From positions 1,302,001 to 1,366,000 of the forward strand of contig NC_021172.1 in NCBI RefSeq assembly GCF_000230975.2: a stretch of DNA of 64,000 bases. The letters are read 5' to 3'. The stretch's first letter is position 1. Every line of letters begins with the position of its first letter. Positions 22,774-32,942 of this stretch are shown here, piece after piece. A model generated the notes under the pieces. The model was given only the letters and a program-made list of their open reading frames with translations, made no database searches and was not told where the DNA came from. Both the position numbers and the translations under genes were made by a program. This DNA comes from Hyphomicrobium denitrificans 1NES1. Its GTDB lineage: Bacteria; Pseudomonadota; Alphaproteobacteria; Rhizobiales; Hyphomicrobiaceae.

Positions 22774-24498
22774 ATGGACGCCAAGACGTTCGATAAGTCG
22801 AAATTGCCGAGCCGCCACGTTACGGAAGGTCCATCGCGGGCGCCGCACCGTTCTTACTATTACGCGATGGGCCTCGATGAGGCCGACATCAAACGTCCGT
22901 TCGTCGGCGTCGTCTCTTGCTGGAATGAGGCTGCTCCCTGCAACATTTCTCTGATGCGCCAGGCGCAGTCGGCCAAGGCCGGCGTCACCGAAGCAGGCGG
23001 CACGCCGCGCGAGTTTTGCACGATCACCGTCACCGACGGCATCGCGATGGGCCATCAGGGCATGAAGTCGAGCCTCGTGTCGCGCGAAGTCATCGCCGAT
23101 TCGATCGAGCTCACGATGCGCGGTCATTGCTACGATGCACTCATCGGTATCGCAGGTTGCGACAAGAGCCTGCCCGGCATCATGATGTCGATGCTCCGCC
23201 TCAACGTGCCGAGCGTCTTCATGTACGGCGGCTCGATTCTGCCGGGAAAATTCAAGGGTCACGACGTGACGGTGGTCGACGTCTTCGAGGGTGTCGGCAT
23301 GCACTCCGCCGGGAAAATGTCGACGGCGGAGCTTCACGAGCTGGAATGCGTCGCGTGCCCGTCGGCGGGCTCTTGCGGCGGCCAGTTCACGGCCAACACT
23401 ATGGCCTGCGTTTCCGAGGCGATCGGGCTCGCGCTGCCGGGTTCGGCGGGCGCACCGGCGCCTTATGAAAGTCGGGACGCTTACGCGGCCGAAAGCGGCA
23501 AGGCCGTCATGCGTCTGATCGCCGACGGCATCCGTCCGCGCGATATCTGCACGAGGAAGGCGTTCGAGAATGCGGCCATCGTCGTCGCCGCGACGGGAGG
23601 CTCGACCAACGGAGCGCTGCATCTTCCAGCGATGGCGCATGAGGTCGGCATCGATTTCGACCTCTTTGACGTCGCCGAGATTTTCCGCAAGACGCCTTAC
23701 ATCGCCGACCTGAAGCCGGGCGGCCAGTATGTTGCGAAAGACGTCTACGATATCGGCGGCGTGCCGCAGATCCTGAAAGCGCTGCTCGAAGGCGGCGTCC
23801 TGCACGGCGACTGCCTGACTGTGACCGGAAAGACGCTCGCGCAGAATCTCGAGAACGTCAAATTCAACCGCGATCAGAAAGTCGTATTTCCGGTTTCCAA
23901 TCCGATCTCGCCGACGGGCGGCGTGGTTGGACTCAAGGGTTCGCTGGCGCCCGATGGCGCGATCGTGAAGGTCGCTGGCCTCAAGACGCACCAATTCCGC
24001 GGACCGGCGCGGTGCTTCGACTGCGAGGAGGATGCGTTCCAAGCCGTCGAAGAACGCAACTACAAGGAAGGCGAGGTGATCGTCATCCGCTACGAAGGGC
24101 CGAAGGGCGGTCCGGGCATGCGCGAAATGCTTTCGACGACCGCGGCGCTTTACGGCCAGGGTGTCGGCGACAAGGTGGCGCTTATCACCGACGGACGTTT
24201 CTCCGGTGGTACGCGCGGGCTTTGCATCGGACACGTCGGTCCGGAAGCAGCGGTCGGCGGTCCGATCGGGCTTCTGAAAGACGGCGACATTATCGTAATC
24301 GATACTGAAAAGGGAACACTCGACGTCGAGGTCAGTCCGGAGGAGTTTGAGCGTCGGCGCAAGACGTGGAAGGCGCCGGCGAACATGTATCAGTCAGGGG
24401 CACTGAAAAAATTTGCGGACCAAGTGGGACCGGCCAGGTATGGCGCCGTAACCCATGCGGGAGGAAAGGCGGAAGTGCACTGCTATGCGGATATTTAG
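22774..24498 (+). CDS. ilvD: Dihydroxy-acid dehydratase
   Basis: This 574-residue protein carries the IlvD/Edd signatures: [10 protein letters not shown] (first signature, Fe-S ligand Cys), [20 protein letters not shown] (second cysteine-rich segment) and the C-terminal signature [20 protein letters not shown]. It dehydrates 2,3-dihydroxy acids in valine and isoleucine synthesis using a 4Fe-4S or 2Fe-2S cluster. The length is normal. Its last 14 bases overlap the start of a secreted Sel1-type gene, so the two are translated from one message. Confidence 0.96.
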   Translation: MDAKTFDKSKLPSRHVTEGPSRAPHRSYYYAMGLDEADIKRPFVGVVSCWNEAAPCNISLMRQAQSAKAGVTEAGGTPREFCTITVTDGIAMGHQGMKSSLVSREVIADSIELTMRGHCYDALIGIAGCDKSLPGIMMSMLRLNVPSVFMYGGSILPGKFKGHDVTVVDVFEGVGMHSAGKMSTAELHELECVACPSAGSCGGQFTANTMACVSEAIGLALPGSAGAPAPYESRDAYAAESGKAVMRLIADGIRPRDICTRKAFENAAIVVAATGGSTNGALHLPAMAHEVGIDFDLFDVAEIFRKTPYIADLKPGGQYVAKDVYDIGGVPQILKALLEGGVLHGDCLTVTGKTLAQNLENVKFNRDQKVVFPVSNPISPTGGVVGLKGSLAPDGAIVKVAGLKTHQFRGPARCFDCEEDAFQAVEERNYKEGEVIVIRYEGPKGGPGMREMLSTTAALYGQGVGDKVALITDGRFSGGTRGLCIGHVGPEAAVGGPIGLLKDGDIIVIDTEKGTLDVEVSPEEFERRRKTWKAPANMYQSGALKKFADQVGPARYGAVTHAGGKAEVHCYADI

Positions 24499-25600
24499 GC
24501 TTGCTGTTGCGGGTAGTGTCGCAGTCTTCTTCGCCATGCTCGGCTCGGCATTCGCGGCCGGCGTGACGTTCCGTTCGCCGGACGACGCCATGAAGCAAGG
24601 CATCTCTGCGTTCAACGGCGGGTATTACGAGCTGGCACTCCCGGCGTTCGAAGCGCTGGAAGCGACGAAGCCGCAGATTGCGCGCTTTTATGAAGCGCGC
24701 ATCTACGGCGACAACGAAGGTGCCTACACCGACCACGGCAAAGCCTACAAAATCTATGCGCAGCTTGCCGATGAGCTGAAGGATGTCGATCCCGACGACG
24801 ATGAGTTGGCGCCCATCGCCGCCAAAGCATTGACGGCGGTGTCGATGTATCTTCGCGACGGTGTCAGCGACGCCGGCGTTCGTCCGGACGTTGCGGCCGC
24901 CGACCGGGCGTTGCAGCGTGCCGCCCTGACGTTCAACGACGAGGACGCGCAGTTCGAGCTTGCGAAGGTTTTTCTGCGCGGCGAGGGGCCGGAAATGGCG
25001 GGCTCGGAAGATCCATCGAGCAAGATCGAGAACGGCCGTCACTGGCTGTCGCGACTTTCGCGGGCCGGGCATCCGGGCGCTCAAGCCTTTCTTGCCGACC
25101 TTCTCTGGCGCGGCAAGTTCGTACAAAAGGATCAGACAGCCGCCCTCAACCTGATCGACGTCGCAGTCTCGAATGCTTCGCCCAGCGAACGAGTCTGGAT
25201 CGAGGACATCTACCAGAAGATTTTCTGCAATGCGGGCGAAGGCGTTCGCCTGCAAGCGACGGGGCGGGTGGCCGATTGGCACAAACGTTACGGTCGAAGC
25301 CCGCAACTGCGTGACGACAAGGACGGACTCGACAATCTGTCTGCCGAGCCTGTCAGAACGTGCGCGAACGGCGAACTCGTGCGCCCGATGTCTGCGCCGG
25401 TTCCTACGACTGCGGTTTCATCTCAGGCTCCAATCGCGAATTCGGTTTCACGGCCGAGCCGTACGGTCACGATTGGGATCGGTGTCGGTGCGTCGGGCTT
25501 TGCTCCGGCGTCCGGCGTCGGAGGACCGCCCGTTTCGAGTGGAGCTTCGAGCGGCTTTGCTCCGGCCGGTGCGGCCGCGCCTCAAGGCGAAGACCGCTAA
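24485..25600 (+). CDS. Secreted Sel1/TPR-like repeat protein
   Basis: The start at 24485 lies inside the ilvD stop region, behind a GGAGGAAAGG site. It gives a signal peptide ([20 protein letters not shown], cleavage near AFA-AG). The 371-residue product has helical repeats of the Sel1/TPR kind, for example [19 protein letters not shown] and [21 protein letters not shown] low-complexity Ser/Pro/Gly-rich tail follows. It resembles ExoR-type periplasmic Sel1 proteins, which bind sensor kinases in rhizobia, but that specific role is not shown. It is convergent with xthA, overlapping by 4 bases. Confidence 0.75.
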   Translation: MRIFRLAVAGSVAVFFAMLGSAFAAGVTFRSPDDAMKQGISAFNGGYYELALPAFEALEATKPQIARFYEARIYGDNEGAYTDHGKAYKIYAQLADELKDVDPDDDELAPIAAKALTAVSMYLRDGVSDAGVRPDVAAADRALQRAALTFNDEDAQFELAKVFLRGEGPEMAGSEDPSSKIENGRHWLSRLSRAGHPGAQAFLADLLWRGKFVQKDQTAALNLIDVAVSNASPSERVWIEDIYQKIFCNAGEGVRLQATGRVADWHKRYGRSPQLRDDKDGLDNLSAEPVRTCANGELVRPMSAPVPTTAVSSQAPIANSVSRPSRTVTIGIGVGASGFAPASGVGGPPVSSGASSGFAPAGAAAPQGEDR

Positions 25601-26379
25601 GCGGCGAGCTTGATCCAGACCGGGACGTGATCGGACGGCTTCTCCTGCGCCCGTGTCGCACGGTCGATTCCTGATGAAACGAGCAAATCGGCCGCCTGGC
25701 TCGAAAGCAGGATGTGGTCGATGCGGATGCCGTCGTCTTTCTGGAAAGCGCCCGCCTGATAATCCCAGAACGTGTAGACGCCTGGACCGGGATGGCAAGC
25801 GCGCGTTGCGTCCGTGAAACCTTCGTTCACCAGCGTCCGCCACGCGGCGCGGCTCTCCGATTGAAACAGCGCGTCGTTCACCCAGGCGGCAGGCCGCTTG
25901 GCATCGACGGATTCCGGAATGACGTTGAAGTCTCCCGCAAGGACGAGCGGCATTTCATCTTCGAGCAATTGCTCGGCGCGCCGGCGCATGCGGGTCATCC
26001 AGGCGAGCTTGTAGGCAAATTTTTCGGTTCCGATCGGATTGCCGTTCGGCAGGTAAAGCGACACGACCCGCATCATGCGGTTGCCCAGCGGAACCGAAGC
26101 CTCGATCCAGCGTGCGTGCTGGTCCGAGTCATCACCGGGAAGGCCGCGAACAACGTCTTCGAGGGGCGACTTCGAGAGAATCGCAACGCCGTTGAAACCC
26201 TTCTGGCCGTTCGTCGCGACGTTATAGCCGAGGTCCTGAAAATCCGGCGTCGGAAATGCGTCGTCGACGGATTTGATCTCCTGGAGACAGACGACGTCCG
26301 GAGAATGCTGGCGCAAATACGTCAGCGCCGACTCGAGCCGGGCTTTAACGCCGTTGATGTTCCACGTGGTGAGGATCAT
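25597..26379 (-). CDS. xthA: Exodeoxyribonuclease III
   Basis: The 260-residue product starts ILTTWNINGVKARLE, with CLQEIKSVDDAFP (metal-binding Glu), then VVSLYLPNGNPIGTEKFAYK (catalytic Tyr region), LAGDFNVIPESVDAK (Asp and Asn of the active site) and SDHVPVWIKL (catalytic Asp-His at the end). All residues expected for ExoIII/AP-endonuclease activity are present. It cuts at abasic sites and removes 3' blocks in base-excision repair. The ATG at 26379 is used because it directly precedes the conserved first strand. Six residues upstream are also in frame. Confidence 0.95.
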   Translation of the reverse strand: MILTTWNINGVKARLESALTYLRQHSPDVVCLQEIKSVDDAFPTPDFQDLGYNVATNGQKGFNGVAILSKSPLEDVVRGLPGDDSDQHARWIEASVPLGNRMMRVVSLYLPNGNPIGTEKFAYKLAWMTRMRRRAEQLLEDEMPLVLAGDFNVIPESVDAKRPAAWVNDALFQSESRAAWRTLVNEGFTDATRACHPGPGVYTFWDYQAGAFQKDDGIRIDHILLSSQAADLLVSSGIDRATRAQEKPSDHVPVWIKLAA

Positions 26380-26428
26380 GGTTCCACCATGTGCCATCGC
26401 ACCGTGCGTAAATCAATTTGAGATCGAC

Positions 26429-26752
26429 TCAGATCGAGAAGCTGGTGCCGCAGCCGCAGGATGCGCTCGCGACCGGATTCTTGATTTTGAAGGCAGCCCC
26501 GATCAGATCGTCGACGAAGTCGATCTCGGCCCCTTCCATGTACTGCAGCGAGATCGGATCGATGACGACGACTGCGCCATTCCGTTCGATGACGAAATCG
26601 TCGTCGGCGCGCGCGTCGACCAGATCGAATTTGTACTGAAACCCGGAGCAACCGCCGCCCTCGACCGAGACCCGCAAAACGGGTGATCCCGGTTCGCTCC
26701 CGGCGATCTCGGAGATTCGCGTTGCAGCTTGTTCGGTTACGGTGACGGTCAT
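26429..26752 (-). CDS. erpA: Iron-sulfur cluster insertion protein ErpA
   Basis: This 107-residue A-type carrier has the three conserved cysteines, one in VEGGGCSGFQYKFDL and two in ASCGCGTSFSI. It also shows the MEGAEIDFVDDLIGAAFKIK segment of ErpA/IscA proteins. It hands Fe-S clusters to target enzymes. The start at 26752 fits the family length. The gene lies head-to-head with dgt, with 117 bases between the starts. This erpA/dgt pairing is common in alphaproteobacteria. Confidence 0.93.
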   Translation of the reverse strand: MTVTVTEQAATRISEIAGSEPGSPVLRVSVEGGGCSGFQYKFDLVDARADDDFVIERNGAVVVIDPISLQYMEGAEIDFVDDLIGAAFKIKNPVASASCGCGTSFSI

Positions 26753-26869
26753 CGGCTTCGAGGCTTTTTCCTGATCTGCGCCGTTGAGCTGGGGGAACCC
26801 GGCTGGCGCTGCCGGTTCCAAAAAGATAGGAAGGCGCGTGAACAAATCAAATATCAAGTGCGGCAGCCT

Positions 26870-28099
26870 ATGCCAACCAGGTTAAAGCCGGGTGCCGAGG
26901 TAGCAGATTATGGGCAAAAGCTGCGCCCGGGCGAGCGCGCGCCGGCGCCATATGCCGCGAGCGCGGTGCCGACGCGAGGCCGGCTTCATGCCGAGCCGAA
27001 CTGTACAACACGCAGCCCCTTCCAGCGCGACCGGGACCGTGTGCTGCATTCCTCGGCGTTCCGGCGGCTTGCGTACAAAACCCAGGTTTTCCTGCCGCAC
27101 GAGGGCGACCATTACCGCACGCGCCTGACACATACGCTGGAAGTCGCGCAGATCGCACGCACAATCGCCCGGCAGTTGCGGCTTGATGAGGATCTCGCCG
27201 AGACGATCGCGCTGGCGCACGATCTGGGCCACTCGCCGTTCGGTCATGCGGGCGAACGTGCGCTCGACAAGGCCATGAGCGACTTCGGCGGCTTCGATCA
27301 CAACGCTCAGTCGGTCCGCGTCGTCACGAAACTCGAGCGCAAATATCTGGCGTTCGACGGGCTCAACCTGACGTGGGAGACCCTCGAAGGGCTCGTCAAG
27401 CACAATGGTCCGCTGGTGAAGCCCGGTTCGCCGGTCGCCAAAGTCGCGCGCCATCTTGACGACTGGTGTTCACTTGCGCTCGACAAGTGGGCGTCGGCGG
27501 AAGCGCAGGTCGCGAGCCTTGCCGATGACATTGCTTATCTTTCGCACGACATCGACGACGGGCTGCGCGCGGGGCTGATCTCGCTTGACGCTTTGTCTGA
27601 AACGCCGCTCGTGGGTCGCATCGTACGCGAGGTGGTGAACCTCGATAGAGATGCCGAAACAGGGCGATCGATCTACGAGATCACGCGGCGGATGATCACT
27701 GTCATGGTCGCCGATGTGATCGAGGAAAGTCGGCGGCGGCTTGCGGCCCTCGCGCCGGCCTCGGACAACGATGTTCGCGCCGCGGGCGGTGCGACCGTCG
27801 CGTTCTCCGAGCATATGACCGGGGATCTCGCGCGGCTTCGGCGCTTTCTGTTCAAGTCCGTCTATCATCATCGCAAGGTGCTCGACGTGATGGAGCGTGC
27901 CGAGCAGATCGTTCGCGAACTTTTCGCTCGCTATAACGCCGATCCAGCTTCTCTGCCTGAGGACTGGCGCGAAGCCTTTTTAACCCTCGATCCGCACGGT
28001 CGGGCGCGCCTCGCGTGCGACTTCCTCGCAGGGCAGACTGACCGCTACGCCATTGCCGAATACCGCCGATTGTTTGACGCCACAGCAGAACTGCGATAG
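26870..28099 (+). CDS. dgt: Deoxyguanosinetriphosphate triphosphohydrolase-like protein
   Basis: The 409-residue product has the HD-domain signature of dGTPase-like proteins: FRRLAYKTQVF, RTRLTHTLEVAQIARTI (first metal His), LAHDLGHSPFGHAGE (HD pair) and DDIAYLSHDIDDGL (last Asp). The length matches the shorter dGTPase-like group found next to argS. The enzyme removes triphosphate from dNTPs and so tunes the dNTP pool. The ATG at 26870 starts PTRLKPGAEV. A palindromic repeat separates it from argS. Confidence 0.93.
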   Translation: MPTRLKPGAEVADYGQKLRPGERAPAPYAASAVPTRGRLHAEPNCTTRSPFQRDRDRVLHSSAFRRLAYKTQVFLPHEGDHYRTRLTHTLEVAQIARTIARQLRLDEDLAETIALAHDLGHSPFGHAGERALDKAMSDFGGFDHNAQSVRVVTKLERKYLAFDGLNLTWETLEGLVKHNGPLVKPGSPVAKVARHLDDWCSLALDKWASAEAQVASLADDIAYLSHDIDDGLRAGLISLDALSETPLVGRIVREVVNLDRDAETGRSIYEITRRMITVMVADVIEESRRRLAALAPASDNDVRAAGGATVAFSEHMTGDLARLRRFLFKSVYHHRKVLDVMERAEQIVRELFARYNADPASLPEDWREAFLTLDPHGRARLACDFLAGQTDRYAIAEYRRLFDATAELR

Positions 28100-28110
28100 G
28101 CGCGCTAAAG

Positions 28111-28226
28111 CTCCCTCTCCCCATTCTCCTTCACTTGAATGGGGAGAGGGTTGGGGTGAGGGGCTGCCGCCTGCGTTGGTTGCCGCCCCTCACTCTAGCC
28201 CTCTCCCGGTAAGGACGGGGGAGGGA
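28111..28226. repeat. Palindromic repeat, intergenic copy (same family as in valS)
   Basis: This has the same architecture as 18894-19010: CCCTCTCCCC pairing with GGGGAGAGGG, then GTTGGGGTGAGGGGC opposed by GCCCCTCACTCTAGCCC. It ends in a partly degraded CTCTCCCGG/GGGGGAGGG hairpin. It lies between dgt and argS, where it could also fold as a terminator or mRNA stabiliser. Confidence 0.88.
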
Positions 28227-28246
28227 ATATCAGATCAAGGACTCTC

Positions 28247-30007
28247 ATGAACGTTTTCACCGAAGTCGAAGCCCGCGTCAGAACTGCGCTGGAGGCGCTG
28301 AAAGCCGAAGGGACGCTGCCGGCCGATCTTGCGCTCCCGGCCTTCGAGGCCGAGCCGCCCCGCGATGCGAGCCACGGCGACATTGCGGTCAATGCTGCGC
28401 TCGTGCTTGCCAAGGCGGCGAAGATGAAGCCGCGCGATATCGCTGAAACGTTGAAGGCAAAGCTCGAAGCCCACGCCGACATTCAGAAGATCGAGGTCGC
28501 GGGGCCCGGTTTTCTCAACATCACGTTCAAGACCGACGTATGGCACGATCTCGTGCGCGACATTCTCAGCGAAGGCGAGCGCTACGGTGCGGGTTCGGCG
28601 CGCGGTGACGGCAAGCTCAATATTGAATACGTGTCCGCCAATCCCACCGGTCCGATGCATGTCGGGCACTGCCGCGGGGCGGTTTTCGGCGACGCGCTGG
28701 CAAATCTGCTCGCCTTTGCGGGCTATGACGTCACGCGCGAATACTACATCAACGACGCGGGTGGACAGGTGAACGTGCTGGCGCGGTCGGCATATCTTCG
28801 CTACCGCGAGGCGCTGGGCGAAGACATTGGCGCTGTTCCGGAGGGACTTTATCCGGGCGACTACCTGAAGCCCGTCGGCGAAGCGCTTGCCAAAGAGCAT
28901 GGGCCGTCGCTGCTCAACATGTCGGAGGAGCGGTGGCTGCCGGTCGTCCGGTCATTCGCCATCGAGAAAATGATGGCGATGATCAAGGAGGATCTCGCGG
29001 CGCTCAACATCCGGCACGATGTTTTTTTCTCCGAAGCCTCGCTGCAGGCGAACGGCAAGGATCAGATCAAGGCGGTGATCGAAGAACTCAGGAAGAAAGG
29101 GCTTATCTACGAGGGCAAGCTCGACAAGCCAAAGGGCCACGACGACGGCGACTGGGAAGACCGGCTCCAGACGCTTTTCAAATCGACGGCGTTCGGGGAC
29201 GACGAGGATCGCGCACTGCAAAAGTCCGACGGCAGCTACACGTATTTCGCGGGCGACGTTGCCTATCACCACGACAAGTTGAGCCGCGGCTTCCGGCACC
29301 TGATCAACGTCTTCGGCGCCGATCATGTCGGCTACATACCGCGCATCAAGGCGGTCGTCGCGGCGCTTTCGGATAAGAAGGCGGACCTTGATGTCAAGGT
29401 CGTACAACTCGTCAGGCTCTTCAAAGCGGGTGAGCCCTACAAGATGTCGAAACGGGCCGGGACGTTCGTGACGCTGCGCGATGTCGTCGATGAAGTGGGT
29501 CGCGATCCGGTCCGCTACATGATGCTGTACCGGAAGAATCAGGAGACGCTCGATTTCGATTTCGCCAAGGTGACGGAGCAATCGAAGGATAACCCTGTCT
29601 TCTACGTGCAGTACGCACATGCGAGATCGGCGAGCGTATTGCGCAACGCGGTAGAACAGATCCCGGACCTGGACGTGTCGGCTGGCGCGCTGCGGAAAGC
29701 CGACCTCTCACTCCTGACCGATCCGGGAGAAATCGATCTCATCAAACGGTTGGCGAGCTTCCCGCGGCTGATCGACGGCGCCGCATCGGCACACGAGCCG
29801 CATCGTCTTGCGTTCTATCTCTATGACCTTGCGAGTGCGCTGCATTCGCAGTGGACGCGCGGCAACGATTCGCCACATTTAAGATTTATTCAATCAAATG
29901 ACGGGGTTGCGACTTCTGCGCGGCTCGCGCTGATTGCCGCCACAAAGACGGTGATAAAATCGGGTCTTGATATCCTCGGCGTCGAGGCTCCCGATGCGAT
30001 GCGCTAA
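28247..30007 (+). CDS. argS: Arginyl-tRNA synthetase
   Basis: This 586-residue class I synthetase has the HIGH-type motif in [20 protein letters not shown] and the KMSK-type motif in [16 protein letters not shown]. The N-terminal additional domain ([17 protein letters not shown]) and the C-terminal anticodon-binding domain ([20 protein letters not shown]) are both present. It charges tRNA-Arg. It is followed 60 bases later by the SPOR-domain gene, in the conserved argS-SPOR order. Confidence 0.96.
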   Translation: MNVFTEVEARVRTALEALKAEGTLPADLALPAFEAEPPRDASHGDIAVNAALVLAKAAKMKPRDIAETLKAKLEAHADIQKIEVAGPGFLNITFKTDVWHDLVRDILSEGERYGAGSARGDGKLNIEYVSANPTGPMHVGHCRGAVFGDALANLLAFAGYDVTREYYINDAGGQVNVLARSAYLRYREALGEDIGAVPEGLYPGDYLKPVGEALAKEHGPSLLNMSEERWLPVVRSFAIEKMMAMIKEDLAALNIRHDVFFSEASLQANGKDQIKAVIEELRKKGLIYEGKLDKPKGHDDGDWEDRLQTLFKSTAFGDDEDRALQKSDGSYTYFAGDVAYHHDKLSRGFRHLINVFGADHVGYIPRIKAVVAALSDKKADLDVKVVQLVRLFKAGEPYKMSKRAGTFVTLRDVVDEVGRDPVRYMMLYRKNQETLDFDFAKVTEQSKDNPVFYVQYAHARSASVLRNAVEQIPDLDVSAGALRKADLSLLTDPGEIDLIKRLASFPRLIDGAASAHEPHRLAFYLYDLASALHSQWTRGNDSPHLRFIQSNDGVATSARLALIAATKTVIKSGLDILGVEAPDAMR

Positions 30008-30067
30008 AGTCTCGAATCGACGATTTGGTGCAGCTCAATTCTGCACTCGATATTGAGGGGTTTCGCA

Positions 30068-31777
30068 ATGTCCTCGCAGAATTCATTTCCGCGGCCGGCC
30101 GGAGGAAGGCCAGCCGCCAATCCTGCCGATCAGGAGCGTTTGCGCCAGCCCTCGTGGGTCAATCCCCAGGCTCAGTCGGGGTATCCTCAGCAACCGGCGA
30201 ATGCCTGGCCTCCGCAGCAGTCCCAGGCACCACAATCACAGGGTGGCTATAGTCAGCAAGCGGGTTACAGCCAGCCCCAGGCGGCGCCGCAACAGCCGGA
30301 TTATGGACATTGGGGTGCGCTTCAGACCGGTCAGGGCCGCCAGCAGAGCCCGGCTCAGACCGATCCGTATGCCCCGCAATTCGAGCCCTACGTCGCTCCC
30401 GGCAGCACGCCTTACGGGCGCCAGCAGGCATCGGGCTACGATCAACAGGGCTACGACCAACAGCCGAACGCGCAGCAATGGCCGGGGCGGGGTGGGACAG
30501 CCGATCCACGCGGCTTCGATGCCGGCGGCTATGGCGGACCGGGATATGCTCCTGCCCAACCGGGACAGGGTTCCGGATATGCCGACGCTTACCACGAGAC
30601 CGAGTTAAGTTCCTCCGACTGGGCGGGACAGCCGAGCGAATTCGATCACGAATCCTACCAGCAGCAGGCGAGGGGCACCAATCTCGGCTTTGCGACGGCC
30701 GAAGGCGGCGAACTCGATCCGGCCTATGCCGAGGACGATGGCGAGTACGAGGACGAACACGCGCCTCGCAGCCGCCGCCCGCTGATGGTCATGATGGCGC
30801 TGGCAGGCGCCGTTCTCGTCGGCGGCGGAATGGCCTACGGCTATAAGAAGTTTTCGTCGTCTGGCCCGCAGGGCGATCCGCCGATCATCAAGAGCGAGGA
30901 CTTCCCGTCGAAAACCAAGCCGGCCGATGCCGGCGGCAAAACGTTCCCATATTCCGATACCAAGATCATGGGTCGCCTTGGAGACGGCACGTCGTCGGCG
31001 CCGGCCGATGGATCGCTGGATCAGGCAGCGGCAGCGCCCACGGACACTGCACAAGCGGCACCAGCCGAGGACGACTCCAATGACGGCGGTCCGCGCAAGG
31101 TTTCGACGCTTGTCGTCGGCCGTGACGGATCGATTCAGTCACCGCCGCCGGAGGCGCCAGCGCCGTCCTCTCAGATTGCGGTTCCCGGAACGTCTCTCGT
31201 CGATGCGTTCGGACAGAACGGTGGCGGACAGAGGCAGGGACGCGACGAGCAGTTGCCGCAGGCTCATGCGTCCGAGTCTGTTACGGGCGACGACACTCCG
31301 GCGCCGATGAAGAAGGCGGTCACGCCGGTCAAAATCAATTCCGCTTCCGGCAGCAAACCGTCGGCAACAACGGGCAGTATCGATAGCCGTGACGACGCTG
31401 CCGCGCCGGCGCCGAGCAAAAAGCTGAAAAAGGTCGCCCGCGCCGAGCCGGCGACAACGTCGGACGCCTATTCCGAATCATCGGGCCCGCCCATACCGTC
31501 TTCGGGCGGCGGCTCTGGCTATGTGGCGGTGCTGGCGTCTGTTCCTCATTCCGCGTCGAGCCGCATTGATGCTCTGAAGCGTTATGCCGACATGCAGCAG
31601 AAATATTCGACGGCGCTCGCCGGCAAGACGCCCGATATCGCTTCGGCGAATCTCGGCGCGAAGGGCAATTTCGATCGCCTGATTGTCGGCCCTCCCGGAT
31701 CGCGGCAGGAAGCCAGCAACGTTTGCTCGCAGCTCAAAGCTCAAGGCTATGCGAGCTGCTGGGTCACGACGTACTGA
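30068..31777 (+). CDS. SPOR-domain membrane protein
   Basis: This 569-residue protein has a Gln/Pro/Tyr/Gly-rich N-terminal region (about residues 1-230, many QQ and YGG runs), a single membrane helix (PLMVMMALAGAVLVGGGMAY) and a low-complexity Pro/Ala periplasmic linker. The C-terminal SPOR domain (YVAVLASVPHSASSRIDALK ... VCSQLKAQGYASCWVTTY) is present. SPOR domains bind denuded glycan strands at the division septum. The unusually long Gln-rich cytoplasmic part is probably disordered. The C-terminal two-Cys end could form a disulfide. In many relatives nagZ follows directly; here scpA does. Confidence 0.85.
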   Translation: MSSQNSFPRPAGGRPAANPADQERLRQPSWVNPQAQSGYPQQPANAWPPQQSQAPQSQGGYSQQAGYSQPQAAPQQPDYGHWGALQTGQGRQQSPAQTDPYAPQFEPYVAPGSTPYGRQQASGYDQQGYDQQPNAQQWPGRGGTADPRGFDAGGYGGPGYAPAQPGQGSGYADAYHETELSSSDWAGQPSEFDHESYQQQARGTNLGFATAEGGELDPAYAEDDGEYEDEHAPRSRRPLMVMMALAGAVLVGGGMAYGYKKFSSSGPQGDPPIIKSEDFPSKTKPADAGGKTFPYSDTKIMGRLGDGTSSAPADGSLDQAAAAPTDTAQAAPAEDDSNDGGPRKVSTLVVGRDGSIQSPPPEAPAPSSQIAVPGTSLVDAFGQNGGGQRQGRDEQLPQAHASESVTGDDTPAPMKKAVTPVKINSASGSKPSATTGSIDSRDDAAAPAPSKKLKKVARAEPATTSDAYSESSGPPIPSSGGGSGYVAVLASVPHSASSRIDALKRYADMQQKYSTALAGKTPDIASANLGAKGNFDRLIVGPPGSRQEASNVCSQLKAQGYASCWVTTY

Positions 31778-32050
31778 GCTGATATGGAATTTTACCGGAG
31801 TTGCGGTCGGCGCGTCTGCGTCGGCCGTTCGTCATTGTGGCTTTTGGCGGCCGCCGACGCCGCCTGGGCGCGATTCGACGCCGCAGCGGATTGTATTCTG
31901 CGGAGAGGCTCGTAGGACATAGTCGGCGCTGCAACTTTTGGCAGCCTCGCGCAGACGGCAGGGCGCGGACTCGCCCGCGTCTGAATCAGTGTAGTGTTGG
32001 CCGACGGGTCCCGGAAAACGGGCGCCTCAACGGGACCAAATCCAGAGCAG

Positions 32051-32902
32051 ATGATCGAAACGACAGCACAGGGCCAGACAGGCGCGCAGGGTCCGGACAC
32101 TCAAGACTGGGAAGGTCCGGGCTTCGAGGATATGCCGGCGGCCGGCGAGGCGTTCGTCGTCGATATCGAGGGTTTTGAAGGTCCGCTCGACCTTTTGCTG
32201 GCGCTCGCGAGGACGCAAAAGGTCGATCTCGCGAAAATCTCCATTCTGGCGCTTGTCGAGCAGTACCTCGGATTCATTGCCGAAGCTCAGCAATTGAAGC
32301 TCGAAATTGCCGCCGACTATCTCGTCATGGCGGCGTGGCTTGCCTTTCTCAAATCGCGGCTACTGCTGCCCAAGGACAAGGAAGATCCCGACACGACGTC
32401 GGCGGAAGAACTCGCGCAGCGTCTCTCATTCCGTCTGATGCGGCTCAACGCGATGCGCGAGCAGGCGGCGACTCTGCTGACGCGGCATCGGCTCGAACGC
32501 GACGTGTTCGCACGCGGGCAACCGGAACGAATCCAGGTCACACGGGATACGACATATACCGCGACGATCTACGATCTGCTCAAAGCCTATGCCGAGCAGC
32601 GTAAGCGGACGATCAAGGTCATTCACGTCGTCAAGGCTCGGCGTGTTTGGTCGATCAAGGAAGCGCGGCAACGGCTCGAGAAGCTCGTCGGTGCGACCGC
32701 CGGGGATTGGGCGCAGCTCGACATGTTCCTCGATCAGTATCTGCCGCGCAACGAAGAGGAACGCACGGCGCTTGCCAGCTCTTTCGGGGCGACGCTCGAG
32801 ATGGCGCGCGAAGGGTTAATCGAGCTTCGGCAGGACGAGCCGTTCGCTCCGATTTATATGCGCAAACGTGAAGCAGGGGCGGAGTGGGAAAAGATCGGCT
32901 AG
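32051..32902 (+). CDS. scpA: Segregation and condensation protein A
   Basis: The 283-residue kleisin shows VDIEGFEGPLDLLLALARTQ, DLAKISILALVEQYLGFI and LEIAADYLVMAAWLAFLKSR near its N-terminus. It ends with a winged-helix region (FLPRNEEERTALASSFGATL-like, then MAREGLIELRQDEPFAPIYM). ScpA bridges SMC heads and recruits ScpB for chromosome condensation. The start at 32051 follows a CCAGAGCAG site. A 274-base spacer separates it from the SPOR gene and shows no gene. Confidence 0.93.
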   Translation: MIETTAQGQTGAQGPDTQDWEGPGFEDMPAAGEAFVVDIEGFEGPLDLLLALARTQKVDLAKISILALVEQYLGFIAEAQQLKLEIAADYLVMAAWLAFLKSRLLLPKDKEDPDTTSAEELAQRLSFRLMRLNAMREQAATLLTRHRLERDVFARGQPERIQVTRDTTYTATIYDLLKAYAEQRKRTIKVIHVVKARRVWSIKEARQRLEKLVGATAGDWAQLDMFLDQYLPRNEEERTALASSFGATLEMAREGLIELRQDEPFAPIYMRKREAGAEWEKIG

Positions 32903-32942
32903 CGCTGCCGGAAACGCCGTTATAAGGGGGGCTCGAATAGCC

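Noticed and set aside
22510..24234. A 574-codon open frame on the minus strand
   Set aside because: It lies almost wholly antisense to ilvD, which has full family signatures. It is Arg/His/Asp-rich low-information sequence of the kind produced opposite GC-rich coding DNA.
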